The notes under the pieces: model-generated
What the model was told of the DNA's origin: nothing
The model's database searches: none
The model's input: only the letters and a program-made list of their open reading frames with translations
Position numbers and translations under genes: made by a program
In this document: positions 1 to 9,094 of the stretch, in pieces
Layout of the letters: each line of letters starts with the position of its first letter
Numbering within the stretch: the first letter of the stretch is position 1
Source of the DNA: Dechloromonas sp.
GTDB lineage: Bacteria; Pseudomonadota; Gammaproteobacteria; Burkholderiales; Rhodocyclaceae
Direction: 5' to 3'
Length of the DNA stretch: 34,519 nt
Assembly (NCBI GenBank): GCA_016791065.1
Contig: JAEUOD010000079.1
Span: 1 to 34,519, forward strand

Positions 1-122
1 TTGATGCCACCTTGTGGAAACTGCCAGGAATGCTCCCGAATGCGCTTACCCCAGAAAACCTCGTTTTTGGCGTTACAAAGAATGATGCCGACGTTCGGGC
101 GATAGCCTTCACGATCGAGCAT
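1..122 (-). CDS. rppH: RNA pyrophosphohydrolase RppH (Nudix), N-terminal part only
   Basis: Read on the minus strand from an ATG at 122, the frame stays open to the window edge and gives about 40 residues beginning [13 protein letters not shown], followed by N-A-K-N and W-Q-F-P-Q-G-G. This is the well-conserved start of RppH/NudH, the enzyme that removes pyrophosphate from the 5' end of triphosphorylated mRNA and so starts RNase E-dependent decay. The Nudix box itself lies outside the window. It is divergent from proS, a neighbour pairing common in betaproteobacteria. A possible promoter (TTGTGA, 16-base spacer, TTTAAT on the minus strand) lies at 165-138. Truncated by the window, not by mutation. 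Confidence 0.9.
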   Translation of the reverse strand, partial: MLDREGYRPNVGIILCNAKNEVFWGKRIREHSWQFPQGGI

Positions 123-137
123 AAAAATCCTGCAAAA

Positions 138-165
138 ATTAAAAGTTGCTGCAATTCTTTCACAA
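138..165 (-). promoter_or_regulatory. Candidate rppH promoter
   Basis: On the minus strand TTGTGA (165-160) and TTTAAT (143-138) are separated by 16 bases, a fair sigma-70 match just upstream of the rppH ATG at 122. It implies a very short leader. The 112-base rppH/proS gap must also hold a proS promoter; TAAAAT at 198-203 is a possible -10 but has no good -35. Confidence 0.35.
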
Positions 166-234
166 ACCCCGTCTGGGTGCAAAGTTCGCCCAGCGTGTAA
201 AATGGCCTTTTGGCAACGAATTCAAGAGCATCCC

Positions 235-1962
235 ATGCGAACCTCGCAGTTCTTTTTCACCACTCTCAAGGAAGCCCCGGCAGACGCGGAAGTCATCAGC
301 CAAAAACTGATGCTGCGAGCCGGTTATATCAAGCGCGCCGCCGCGGGTATCTACACCTGGATGCCGCTCGGCCTGCGCGTGCTGCGTAAAGTTGAAAATA
401 TCGTCCGCGAGGAAATGAACAAGGCCGGCGCGCTGGAGTTGTTAATGCCAGCCGTCCAGCCGTTCGAGCTTTGGGAAGAGTCCGGTCGTGGCCCGGGATA
501 TGGCCCGGAACTGCTACGCTTCAAGGATCGTCATCAGCGCGACTTCGTCATCGGCCCGACCCATGAGGAGGTCATCACCGACGTTGTGCGCCGTGACGTT
601 AAAAGCTATCGACAACTGCCGCTCCATCTCTACCAGATCCAGTCAAAGTTCCGAGACGAAATCCGTCCGCGCTTCGGTGTCATGCGTGGCCGTGAATTCC
701 TGATGAAGGACGGCTATTCCTTCCACACCTCATTCGAAGATCTGCAGCGCGAATACGGCAACATGTACGCGACTTATAGCAGCATTTTCACGCGACTGGG
801 CCTGAAATTCCGCGCAGTTACCGCCGACACCGGCTCGATCGGCGGAACGGGATCGCATGAGTTCCACGTACTTGCCGACTCCGGCGAAGACGACATCGCC
901 TATTGCACAGGCTCTGATTACGCTGCCAACGTTGAGCTCGCCGAGGCCATCGCCCCTGAAACGGCACGCGCAGCCCCAGCAAAGGCAATGATCAAACTCG
1001 CCACCCCGGGCAAGATGGCCTGCGCCGATGTGGCCGCCTTCCTCGGAACAGGACTCGAACAGATCGTCAAGTCGATAGCCGTTGTTAGCGACCAGGAAGA
1101 CGGCAGCCAACTCTTCGCGCTAATGCTGCTACGTGGAGACCATGAACTTAACGAAATCAAGGTGACGAAGCTTCCCGCGCTCGCTTCTTTCCGCTTCGCC
1201 AGCGAAGCCGAAGTTGAGGAAAATCTTGGTTGCAAGCCGGGCTATATTGGCCCGGTAGCGATTGACAGCAGGGTCAAGGTTTTCGCCGACCGTAGCGTTG
1301 CCGCAATGAGCGATTTCGTCTGCGGCGCCAACGAAGCAGGACACCACCTCGCAGGCGTCAACTTCGGCCGCGACCTGCCAGAACCGGAAGTGGCCGATAT
1401 CCGCAACGTTGTCGCCGGCGATGCTTCACCGGATGGTAAAGGGAAGCTGGACATCCTGCGCGGCATCGAGGTCGGCCACATCTTCCAGTTGCGCCAGAAA
1501 TACGCCGCGGCGCTCAATTGCGCCTTCCTCGACGAAAATGGTAAGAGCCAGATCATGGAGATGGGCTGCTATGGGATTGGGGTCTCGCGCATCGTCGGCG
1601 CCGCGATCGAACAGGGCAACGACGAACGCGGCATTATCCTTCCAGCGGCCATCGCGCCCTTCGCTGTCTGTGTCGTGCCGATGGGCTACCACAAGAGCGA
1701 GGCGGTCAAGGCTGCGGCCGACCAGCTCTATAACGATTTCAAAGGTGCTGGCATCGATGTCGTCCTGGATGATCGTAACGAACGTCCGGGTGTGATGTTT
1801 GCCGACATGGAGCTGATTGGCATTCCCCACCGCATCGTGATTGGCGAACGCGGCCTCAAGGAGGGGCAACTCGAATACAAGGGGCGTCAGGATGCCGAAG
1901 CCACCATGATCGCCCAAGCCGATGCCCTTGGTTTTATCCAGGAGAGGTTGTGCGCCGCCTGA
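235..1962 (+). CDS. proS: Prolyl-tRNA synthetase (class II, bacterial type with editing insert)
   Basis: Charges tRNA-Pro with proline in the cytoplasm. The 575-residue product starts [13 protein letters not shown] and closely follows the bacterial ProRS pattern: GPTHEEV and a RPRFGVMR-type class II motif 2, the TDTGS-GG segment, a long insertion (roughly residues 220-400) corresponding to the INS editing domain that clears Ala-tRNA-Pro, [29 protein letters not shown] (motif 3 region), and the C-terminal anticodon-binding domain with [11 protein letters not shown]. The frame is open back to an ATG at 202, but the family normally starts at MRTSQ, so I chose 235; the ribosome site there is weak. 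Length matches the family (E. coli 572). The end overlaps the following transglycosylase by 13 bases, suggesting coupled translation. Confidence 0.97.
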   Translation: MRTSQFFFTTLKEAPADAEVISQKLMLRAGYIKRAAAGIYTWMPLGLRVLRKVENIVREEMNKAGALELLMPAVQPFELWEESGRGPGYGPELLRFKDRHQRDFVIGPTHEEVITDVVRRDVKSYRQLPLHLYQIQSKFRDEIRPRFGVMRGREFLMKDGYSFHTSFEDLQREYGNMYATYSSIFTRLGLKFRAVTADTGSIGGTGSHEFHVLADSGEDDIAYCTGSDYAANVELAEAIAPETARAAPAKAMIKLATPGKMACADVAAFLGTGLEQIVKSIAVVSDQEDGSQLFALMLLRGDHELNEIKVTKLPALASFRFASEAEVEENLGCKPGYIGPVAIDSRVKVFADRSVAAMSDFVCGANEAGHHLAGVNFGRDLPEPEVADIRNVVAGDASPDGKGKLDILRGIEVGHIFQLRQKYAAALNCAFLDENGKSQIMEMGCYGIGVSRIVGAAIEQGNDERGIILPAAIAPFAVCVVPMGYHKSEAVKAAADQLYNDFKGAGIDVVLDDRNERPGVMFADMELIGIPHRIVIGERGLKEGQLEYKGRQDAEATMIAQADALGFIQERLCAA

Positions 1963-2561
1963 TTGCGGCCCTTCTGCTGTTCTGCGCGTCTGCGGCAGCT
2001 CACGCTGGTGCGCAGAAGTACGAGCCGCTTTCGGCCAGTGTTCAGGCCGCCTTGCACAAGGCGGTTTCCGACTCTCGGCCATCGGTCAGTTCGTTCCGAA
2101 CCCCGATGGAAGCTGCGGACTGGCTTGGAGAAATGTCGCGCCGCCTGGAGCGTCGAATTCCCAGCCGCGAGTACCGCATCGATCTGCTTCGAAGCGTTCA
2201 CTACGAGGCGACGCGCGCAGGACTGGACCCGCAATTGGTACTTGGCCTGATGCAGGTCGAATCCGGCTTCCGCAAGTACGCCGTATCCTCTGCCGGCGCG
2301 CGCGGCTACATGCAGGTCATGCCCTTCTGGCTCAAGGTGATCGGGCGCCCGGACGACAACCTGTTCGATATGCGCACGAGCCTGCGTTACGGCTGCACTA
2401 TCCTTCGCCACTATCTCGATATCGAAAAAGGCGACCTGTACCGCGCCCTGGGGCGCTATAACGGTAGCCTCGGCAAGCCGGAATATCCGAACATGGTGCG
2501 TGCCGCCTGGCAAAACCAGTGGGCGTATGAAAAACCCGCCCGCCTTGCCCTGGCTCGCTGA
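1950..2561 (+). CDS. Lytic murein transglycosylase, SLT-domain family
   Basis: 203-residue exported protein that probably cleaves the MurNAc-GlcNAc bond of peptidoglycan with formation of anhydro-MurNAc. Residues 1-19 are a signal peptide ([10 protein letters not shown] core, AHA cleavage site). The SLT fold covers about 75-190: [13 protein letters not shown] carries the catalytic glutamate (E104), then [12 protein letters not shown] and a late ALGRYNGS motif, all typical of the Slt70 catalytic core. It lacks the helical U and L domains of full Slt70, so it is a small stand-alone enzyme. The start is a GTG inside the end of proS, preceded by a good AGGAGAGG site at 1940-1947. Its stop abuts the ffh stop on the other strand with no base between. 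Confidence 0.9.
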   Translation: MRRLIAALLLFCASAAAHAGAQKYEPLSASVQAALHKAVSDSRPSVSSFRTPMEAADWLGEMSRRLERRIPSREYRIDLLRSVHYEATRAGLDPQLVLGLMQVESGFRKYAVSSAGARGYMQVMPFWLKVIGRPDDNLFDMRTSLRYGCTILRHYLDIEKGDLYRALGRYNGSLGKPEYPNMVRAAWQNQWAYEKPARLALAR

Positions 2562-3917
2562 TCAGCGCATCCCAGGCAGCATGCCCTTCATGCCGCGCAT
2601 CAGTTTGCCAATACCACCCTTGGAAAACTGTTTCATCATCTTCTGCGTCTGCTCGAACTGATTGAGCAGGCGATTTACCTCCTGCACTTGCACCCCAGCC
2701 CCCATGGCAATGCGGCGTTTGCGGCTGGCTTTAATTAGCTCCGGCTTGGCACGCTCGCTCGGCGTCATCGAGTTGATGATGCCCTCGACGCGGCCGATCA
2801 TCTTGTTTTCCGCCCCAGCCGGCAATTGACCGGCCACCTGGGCAATCTGCGCCGGCATCTTGTCCATCAGTGCGGACAAGCCGCCCATGTTGCGCATCTG
2901 GGCGATCTGCTCCTTGAAGTCGTTGAGATCAAACCCCTTGCCTGATTTGAGCTTCTTGGCGAAAGCGACTGCCTTCTCCTCATCCAACCCCTTGCGCGCA
3001 TCTTCAATCAGCGAAAGGACATCGCCCATGCCCAGGATACGGGATGCCATGCGCTCCGGATGGAAGGCCTCCAGGCCCGAGAGCTTTTCGCCGACGCCAG
3101 AGAATTTGATCGGCTTACCTGTAACGTGACGCACCGAAAGGGCGGCACCACCACGTGAATCACCATCCAGCTTGGTCAATACGACACCGGTCAGCGGCAA
3201 CGCTTCGTTGAATGCCTTGGCCGTATTGACTGCGTCCTGCCCCAACATGGCATCGACCACGAACAGCGTTTCGATTGGTTTGACAGCCGCATGCAAATGC
3301 TTGATTTCCGCCATCATCTCTTCATCGATGGCCAAACGGCCCGCCGTATCAACCAGCAGCACGTCATGGTAATGACGCTTCGCCCAGTCGACCGCAGCCA
3401 AAGCGATGGTTTCCGGCTTTTCACCAACAGCCGAAGGGAAAAACTCGACGCCGGCCTGCCCGGCTACCGACTTCAACTGCTCGATAGCGGCGGGACGGTA
3501 GACGTCACACGAAACAACCAACACCTTCTTTTTGTGATTTTCTTTGAGAAACTTGGCCAGTTTGCCGACCGTCGTCGTTTTGCCAGCCCCTTGCAGACCA
3601 GCCATCAAGACGATGGCCGGCGGCTGGGTATTGAAATTGATACCCTCATGGGCATCACCCATGATTTTGGTCAGTTCCGCATGTACGACACCGATCAAAG
3701 CCTGACCTGGACTCAACGATCCGATCACCTCTTCGCCAACGGCCTTTTCCTTGACCGCTGCGATGAAATCCTTGACCACCGGCAAGGCTACGTCAGCCTC
3801 AAGCAAGGCCATGCGAACCTCACGCAGGGCATCGGTGATATTGGATTCGGTCAGGCGGGCTTCGCCCTTCAGCGTCTTCATGACGCGAGCAAGGCGCGTG
3901 GTCAGGTTATCAAGCAT
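2562..3917 (-). CDS. ffh: Signal recognition particle protein Ffh
   Basis: SRP54-type GTPase that binds 4.5S RNA and signal sequences of nascent inner-membrane proteins and delivers them to FtsY. The 451-residue protein has the N domain (1-90), the G domain with P-loop GLQGAGKT (107-114), DTAGR (190-194) and TKLDGD (248-253), and a methionine-rich M domain after about 300 ending GMLPGMR. The open frame runs 63 residues further upstream, but MLDNLTTRL is the standard Ffh start, so I place it at 3917. The gene is divergent from the ypjD-like gene with only 29 bases between. ffh-ypjD-corB is also the arrangement in E. coli. A TACAAT at 3961-3956 (minus strand) is a possible -10, which would place the ffh promoter inside the ypjD-like coding region. 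Confidence 0.97.
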   Translation of the reverse strand: MLDNLTTRLARVMKTLKGEARLTESNITDALREVRMALLEADVALPVVKDFIAAVKEKAVGEEVIGSLSPGQALIGVVHAELTKIMGDAHEGINFNTQPPAIVLMAGLQGAGKTTTVGKLAKFLKENHKKKVLVVSCDVYRPAAIEQLKSVAGQAGVEFFPSAVGEKPETIALAAVDWAKRHYHDVLLVDTAGRLAIDEEMMAEIKHLHAAVKPIETLFVVDAMLGQDAVNTAKAFNEALPLTGVVLTKLDGDSRGGAALSVRHVTGKPIKFSGVGEKLSGLEAFHPERMASRILGMGDVLSLIEDARKGLDEEKAVAFAKKLKSGKGFDLNDFKEQIAQMRNMGGLSALMDKMPAQIAQVAGQLPAGAENKMIGRVEGIINSMTPSERAKPELIKASRKRRIAMGAGVQVQEVNRLLNQFEQTQKMMKQFSKGGIGKLMRGMKGMLPGMR

Positions 3918-3946
3918 GTCAGATGGGCTTCTAGTAGAATTCACGG

Positions 3947-4786
3947 ATGGCCGATATTGTAATTCAGCTTCTGCCGCACATTCTCGCTGCCCTAATCTAC
4001 GGGGCCTTAGGCTTTCACTTCTGGAATACGCGCTGGCGCGAGCGGGAAAATCAACGTGTCGCCCGCCCAATGCAGACTTGGGAGCGGGTGGCCATCGCAA
4101 TGGCACTCCTGGTCCACGCAGTCGGCTTGCGCGATGGGCTTTTCGCTGATTCCGGAATGCGCTTTTCGTTCAGTCTCGCTCTGTCGCTAATGATGTGGCT
4201 GGCTGTGCTGATCTACTGGCTGGAAAGCTTCATGGCCCGAATGGAGGGCATGCAACCCATGGTCTTGCCGTTGGCAGCGCTTTGCGCCGTTGCACCTGTC
4301 GCCTTTCCCAACGACCATCTCATCGCCCATGCCAGCGCAATCGGTTTCAAGCTCCACTTTCTTGCCGCGATGCTGGCGTACAGCCTGCTCACGCTTTCGG
4401 CACTACACGCCATTTTCATGGGATTCACCGAAAAATCGCTGCATAGTCGAACAGTAAAGCGCAGCTTGGCCAGTCTCCCTCCACTTCTGGTCATGGAGTC
4501 GCTGCTGTTCCGGATGCTCCTGCTCGGATTCATCCTACTGACGCTGGCTGTCGGCAGTGGCGTCCTGTTCTCCGAAGCACTGTTCGGAAAACCCTTGAGT
4601 CTCGACCACAAAACATTCTTCGCCCTTGCATCCTGGGGCATATTCGCCACCCTTCTGATCGGACGCCACGTATGGGGCTGGCGAGGCAAACGCGCATTGC
4701 GCTGGACCCTCGCAGGCTTCGCCTTGCTCATTTTGGCTTATGTGGGTAGCCGCTTCGTCATCGAAGTCCTCCTCGGACGGCCGTAG
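3947..4786 (+). CDS. ypjD: YpjD/CcsA-like cytochrome c assembly family membrane protein
   Basis: 279-residue integral membrane protein with about eight hydrophobic helices and four histidines in conserved positions (H57, H137, H221 in the LDHKTFF segment, H241 in GRHVWGWRG). This is the pattern of the CcsA/CcmC/HemX family, whose better-known members handle haem for cytochrome c maturation. YpjD itself has no firmly assigned role; in E. coli it sits between ffh and corB, exactly as here. The next gene starts three bases after its stop, so the two are surely cotranscribed. There is no visible Shine-Dalgarno. TAGAAT at 3935-3940, seven bases before the ATG, could be a -10 giving a near-leaderless transcript. 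Function beyond the family is inference. Confidence 0.85.
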   Translation: MADIVIQLLPHILAALIYGALGFHFWNTRWRERENQRVARPMQTWERVAIAMALLVHAVGLRDGLFADSGMRFSFSLALSLMMWLAVLIYWLESFMARMEGMQPMVLPLAALCAVAPVAFPNDHLIAHASAIGFKLHFLAAMLAYSLLTLSALHAIFMGFTEKSLHSRTVKRSLASLPPLLVMESLLFRMLLLGFILLTLAVGSGVLFSEALFGKPLSLDHKTFFALASWGIFATLLIGRHVWGWRGKRALRWTLAGFALLILAYVGSRFVIEVLLGRP

Positions 4787-4789
4787 AAA

Positions 4790-6061
4790 GTGGATGGCAT
4801 CCCTCTTTCGGCACAGCTGACGGCACTGGTCGCGCTTCTAGCGATGTCGGCCTTCTTCTCGCTCAGCGAGACTGCAATGATGGCCTCCAATCGTTTCCGC
4901 CTGCGCCACCTTGCCAAGTCTGGTCATCGCGGCGCAGCAAAATCTCTCGCGCTGCTCAATAAGACCGACAAAATGCTGGGGGTGATCCTGCTCGGCAACA
5001 ACCTGGTGAACTCGGCAGCAGCCACCCTGGTCAGCGTCATCACGATCGAAATGTTTGGTGAGGAAAAATGGGCACTCGGCGCAGGAACACTGGCCGTAAC
5101 CTTCGCCATTCTGGTCTTTTCTGAAATAACACCGAAGATCATCGGCGCAACCTATGCCGACCGCCTGGCAATGTTTCTGGGCCATCTGCTAACGCCGCTA
5201 CTCCGCCTCTTCTATCCGGCAGTCTGGTTCATCAATCTCTTTGCCAGCGCACTCTTGCGGCTGTTACGCCTTTCACCCAAGGCGGAAGGCGAAGCCACAC
5301 CTCTATCGCCGGAGGAGCTGCGCAGTCTGGTACTCGAATCGTCGCATGCCATCCCCAAAAAGCACCACGCCATCCTTTCGAGCCTGTTTGAGCTGAACAA
5401 CATCACCGTCGAGGATGTTATGACACCTCGCGGCAACATCGAAATACTGGATCTCGATTTACCCTGGAATGAAGTACGAGCGCAACTCGCAACGAGTCAC
5501 CACAGCCGCCTTCCCGTATGCCGGGAGTCTTTGGATCAATTGGTGGGCGTACTTCCTGTACGACGCCTGCTGGCCGGCATCGGTGACCCGGAGTTTGACG
5601 AGACAGCACTACTCTCACAATTACAAGCCCCCTACTACATTCCCGCGGGCACAGCAGTGTTCTCGCAACTGGCTTTCTTTCAAGACAACCGGCAACGCAT
5701 CGGCTTTGTCGTAGATGAGTATGGCGAAATTCTCGGCCTATTGACGCTGGAGGACATCATCGAGGAGTTCGTCGGTGACTTCACGACATCCCTGCCAGGC
5801 TTAGGCCATGCCCTTCTCTGGTCGGAAAGCGGCGACGTGATTGTCGAAGGTTCTCGCCCCTTACGGGAAATCAACCGCATGCTCGGACTGGATTTCCCCC
5901 TGACCGGCCCCAAAACCCTGAATGGTCTCATTCTCGAGCACTTCCAAGATATTCCCGAGTCGGGCCTGAGCATCAAGCTCAATGGCATACTGGTAGAAGT
6001 TCTCCAGACACAAGACCGCAGTGTCATCACAGCCCGAATCTATCGCCCGGAAGCAGGTTGA
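4790..6061 (+). CDS. CorB-like CNNM/CBS transporter-family protein (HlyC/CorC family)
   Basis: 423-residue membrane protein of the CorB/YfjD type, implicated in Mg2+ homeostasis and cobalt resistance. The N-terminal CNNM (DUF21) domain (about 1-165) holds three or four membrane helices with the SLSETAMMA-RLR and NNLVN motifs. A CBS-domain pair follows (about 195-320: VEDVMTPR, SRLPV, VDEYGEILGLLTLEDIIEEFVGD). The end (about 335-420) is the CorC/HlyC C-terminal domain. The start is a GTG at 4790, three bases after the ypjD-like stop. Gene order ffh, ypjD, corB matches E. coli. Family placement is secure; the transported ion is inference. Confidence 0.9.
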   Translation: MDGIPLSAQLTALVALLAMSAFFSLSETAMMASNRFRLRHLAKSGHRGAAKSLALLNKTDKMLGVILLGNNLVNSAAATLVSVITIEMFGEEKWALGAGTLAVTFAILVFSEITPKIIGATYADRLAMFLGHLLTPLLRLFYPAVWFINLFASALLRLLRLSPKAEGEATPLSPEELRSLVLESSHAIPKKHHAILSSLFELNNITVEDVMTPRGNIEILDLDLPWNEVRAQLATSHHSRLPVCRESLDQLVGVLPVRRLLAGIGDPEFDETALLSQLQAPYYIPAGTAVFSQLAFFQDNRQRIGFVVDEYGEILGLLTLEDIIEEFVGDFTTSLPGLGHALLWSESGDVIVEGSRPLREINRMLGLDFPLTGPKTLNGLILEHFQDIPESGLSIKLNGILVEVLQTQDRSVITARIYRPEAG

Positions 6062-6076
6062 AAGCCCCGCGCTGCC

Positions 6077-6105
6077 TTTACAAACAAACGCCTGCGTAGC
6101 ATTAT
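6077..6105 (+). promoter_or_regulatory. Candidate pilB promoter
   Basis: TTTACA (6077-6082), a 17-base spacer, then CATTAT (6100-6105): a reasonable sigma-70 match, five and four of six consensus bases, in the 75-base gap before pilB. It would start RNA near 6112 with a leader of about 25 bases. I see no clear ribosome site before the pilB ATG. Confidence 0.45.
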
Positions 6106-6136
6106 CGGGCCACTTAATCGGCATTTCTCTACTTTC

Positions 6137-7852
6137 ATGGCTGCAACCCCTCAAAATCCTCCTCTCAGCGGCTTGGCACGAGCACTTGTCCAGGCCGGGC
6201 AGCTCAAGGAGGCAGAGGCTGAGCAATTAATCTCACAAGCCAGTAGCGCCAAGATTTCGCTCATCGAGCAGATCATCGCCAGCCAGAAAGCCAGTGCGAA
6301 GGACATCGCGCGCTTTGTTTCGGAAACCTTCGGCTACCCGCTTCTCGACCTGGCCGCGTTCGATGAAGCGCACATTCCGGAAAACGCAATCGACCGGAAA
6401 CTAATCTCGACGCACAAAGTCATTCCGCTCAACAAGCGTGGCAATCGCCTTTCGGTCGCCATTGCCGATCCGACAAATCTGCGCGCACTCGATGAAATTC
6501 GTTTCCAAACTGGACTGGCCGTCGACCCCATTGTAGTCGAGCATCCCAAGCTGGCTCCGCTGGTCGCCAAATATTCCGAATCAGCTGCCGATACGCTGAA
6601 AAATCTGGCCAGCGACGACATCAATCTCGATTTCCTCGACGAAGAATCGGCGGCCAAGGCCGACGAGGCAATAGGTCAGGACATTGATGACGCACCGGTT
6701 GTCAAATTCATTCAAAAAATGTTGCTGGACGCCATTAATGATGGCGCCTCCGATATTCACTTCGAGCCCTACGAAAAGTTCTACCGCATTCGCTTCCGGG
6801 TTGACGGCATCCTGCGCGAAGTCGCTACGCCACCACTGGCCATCAAGGAAAAAGTCGCCTCGCGTATCAAGGTCATTTCCCGCCTGAACATCGCCGAGAA
6901 GCGTGTTCCACAAGATGGGCGAATGCGGCTCGTACTCTCCAAGAACCGCGCCATCGATTTCCGAGTCAGCACCTTGCCGACACTGCAAGGAGAAAAAATC
7001 GTCCTGCGCATTCTCGACCCCACCTCGGCAACTCTAGGCATCGAGGCTCTCGGTTACGAGCCAGAACAAAAAGAAGCATTGCTCGACGCAGTCAACCGCC
7101 CCTATGGCATGGTGTTAGTCACCGGCCCGACAGGCTCGGGCAAAACCGTGTCTCTCTATACCTGCCTCAATATCCTGAATAAAGATGGGGTCAACATCTC
7201 AACTGCAGAAGACCCTGCTGAAATCAACCTGCCCGGCGTCAATCAGGTGAATGTGGATGATCGGGCTGGCCTGACTTTCCCCGTCGCGTTGAAAGCATTC
7301 CTTCGCCAGGATCCTGACATCATCATGGTCGGCGAAATTCGTGACCTGGAAACGGCCGAAATTGCTATCAAGGCTGCCCAGACCGGTCACATGGTGCTTT
7401 CAACACTGCACACCAACGATGCCCCACAGACGCTGACTCGCCTGATGAATATGGGTGTTCCGACATTCAATATCGCTTCGAGCATTCAGCTGATAACTGC
7501 TCAACGCCTAGCCCGCCGACTTTGCAACTGCAAGAAGCCAATCACGGCGCCAACCCAGGCACTCCTCGATGCAGGCTTCAAGGAAAGCGAACTGGATGGT
7601 TCATGGACGCTATACGGCCCCGGTGGTTGCGACCGCTGCAAGGGTAGTGGTTTCAAGGGGCGCGTCGGCATCTATCAGGTCATGCCAATCTCCGAAGCTA
7701 TGCAACGACTGATCATGAGCGGCGCGACCTCTCTCGACCTCGCAGCCCAAGCCAAGCTGGAAGGCGTCAAGGATTTGCGCGAGTCCGGCCTGCTCAAAGT
7801 AAAACAAGGCCTGACCTCGCTTGACGAGGTACTGAGCACGACCAATATCTAA
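6137..7852 (+). CDS. pilB: Type IV pilus assembly ATPase PilB
   Basis: Hexameric cytoplasmic ATPase that powers pilus extension. In the 571 residues: an N-terminal MshEN/GspE-N region (about 1-150), a second N domain, then the secretion ATPase core with SDIHFEP (205-211), Walker A GPTGSGKT (330-337), an Asp box including AEDPAE, Walker B DPDIIMVGEIRD (392-403) and the His box GHMVLSTLHTND (417-428). The zinc-binding cysteines near the C-terminus are C463, C465, C498 and C501; the first pair is spaced C-x-C rather than the usual C-x-x-C. The His and Asp boxes and the partner genes favour extension (PilB) over retraction (PilT). pilC follows after 15 bases. No pilin gene is in the window. Confidence 0.96.
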   Translation: MAATPQNPPLSGLARALVQAGQLKEAEAEQLISQASSAKISLIEQIIASQKASAKDIARFVSETFGYPLLDLAAFDEAHIPENAIDRKLISTHKVIPLNKRGNRLSVAIADPTNLRALDEIRFQTGLAVDPIVVEHPKLAPLVAKYSESAADTLKNLASDDINLDFLDEESAAKADEAIGQDIDDAPVVKFIQKMLLDAINDGASDIHFEPYEKFYRIRFRVDGILREVATPPLAIKEKVASRIKVISRLNIAEKRVPQDGRMRLVLSKNRAIDFRVSTLPTLQGEKIVLRILDPTSATLGIEALGYEPEQKEALLDAVNRPYGMVLVTGPTGSGKTVSLYTCLNILNKDGVNISTAEDPAEINLPGVNQVNVDDRAGLTFPVALKAFLRQDPDIIMVGEIRDLETAEIAIKAAQTGHMVLSTLHTNDAPQTLTRLMNMGVPTFNIASSIQLITAQRLARRLCNCKKPITAPTQALLDAGFKESELDGSWTLYGPGGCDRCKGSGFKGRVGIYQVMPISEAMQRLIMSGATSLDLAAQAKLEGVKDLRESGLLKVKQGLTSLDEVLSTTNI

Positions 7853-7867
7853 GGGGAAGGAAGACAC

Positions 7868-9094
7868 ATGGCCACAGCCGCAAAACCGAGAGTCTCAGCC
7901 GTCAAGGAGAACTCTTTCGTTTGGGAAGGCCGGAACAAGGACGGCAAAACGGTTCGGGGGGAAATGCGTGCCGCCAGTGAATCAGTGGTGCAAACATCGC
8001 TAAGGCGCCAGGGCATCACCAATACCAAAGTGAAGAAACTGCGTTTCAAGTCCGGAGGCAAGATTACCGAAAAGGACATCTCGCTATTCACTCGCCAACT
8101 GGCCACCATGATGAAATCCGGCGTGCCTCTACTTCAGGCCTTCGATATCGTTGGCCGCGGACACTCAAATGCTGCCGTCGGCAAACTGCTGCTCGACATC
8201 AAATCCGATGTCGAAACAGGCAGTTCGCTCTCACAAGCCTTCCGCAAGTACCCTCTGCACTTTGACACGCTGTACTGCAATCTGGTGGCCGCAGGCGAGC
8301 AAGCCGGTATTCTTGACACCCTGCTCGACCGACTGGCCACCTACAAAGAAAAAATTCTCGCCATCAAGGGCAAGATCAAATCCGCCTTGTTCTATCCGAT
8401 TGCCGTTATCGTTGTGGCGTTCATCATTACTGCCGTGATCATGATTTTCGTTATCCCGGCATTCAAGGATGTTTTCAAGAGTTTTGGTGCTGACTTACCC
8501 GCCCCCACATTGTTGGTAATTGCCATCTCCGATTACTTTGTTGAGTATTGGTGGGCAATCTTTGGGGCCACGATTGGTGGCTTCTATGCATTTTTCGAGA
8601 GTTGGAAGCGCTCAGAAAAAATGCAAATGGCAATGGATCGTTTCTTGTTGCGCCTCCCCATATTCGGCGACATTATCCGTAAATCGGTCATCGCCCGCTG
8701 GACACGAACTCTGGCGACCATGTTTGCCGCCGGCGTCCCGTTGGTGGAGTCCCTTGATTCTGTAGGCGGAGCCGCGGGCAATTATGTTTACAAAATGGCG
8801 ACAAAGCAGATTCAGAGTGAGGTGTCGACTGGCACCAGCCTCACCATCTCGATGCAAAACGTCAATCTCTTCCCCAACATGGTTACCCAGATGGTCGCGA
8901 TTGGCGAGGAGTCCGGAGCCCTCGATTCCATGTTGTCCAAAGTTGCTGATTTCTTCGAGCAGGAAGTGGACGATGCAGTCGAAGCCATGTCCAGCCTTAT
9001 GGAGCCAATCATCATGGTGGTTCTTGGCACGCTGATCGGCGGCATGGTCGTAGCCATGTACCTACCAATCTTCAAGCTAGGATCGGTCGTCTGA
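7868..9094 (+). CDS. pilC: Type IV pilus inner-membrane platform protein PilC
   Basis: 408-residue polytopic protein that anchors PilB in the inner membrane and passes pilin subunits into the growing fibre. It contains two T2SSF repeats: about 70-195 (FTRQLATMMKSGVPLLQAF, then GEQAGILD) and about 275-400 (WTRTLATMFAAGVPLVESL, then GEESGALD). Hydrophobic helices lie near 174-197, 214-244 and 376-400. Ribosome site AAGGGGAAGGA precedes the ATG. The TGATG at 9092-9096 overlaps its stop with the pilD start. Length and layout are standard. Confidence 0.96.
   Translation: MATAAKPRVSAVKENSFVWEGRNKDGKTVRGEMRAASESVVQTSLRRQGITNTKVKKLRFKSGGKITEKDISLFTRQLATMMKSGVPLLQAFDIVGRGHSNAAVGKLLLDIKSDVETGSSLSQAFRKYPLHFDTLYCNLVAAGEQAGILDTLLDRLATYKEKILAIKGKIKSALFYPIAVIVVAFIITAVIMIFVIPAFKDVFKSFGADLPAPTLLVIAISDYFVEYWWAIFGATIGGFYAFFESWKRSEKMQMAMDRFLLRLPIFGDIIRKSVIARWTRTLATMFAAGVPLVESLDSVGGAAGNYVYKMATKQIQSEVSTGTSLTISMQNVNLFPNMVTQMVAIGEESGALDSMLSKVADFFEQEVDDAVEAMSSLMEPIIMVVLGTLIGGMVVAMYLPIFKLGSVV

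Noticed and set aside
12-200. 62-codon plus-strand frame at the window start
   Set aside because: It is the shadow of rppH on the other strand and crosses the rppH/proS promoter region.
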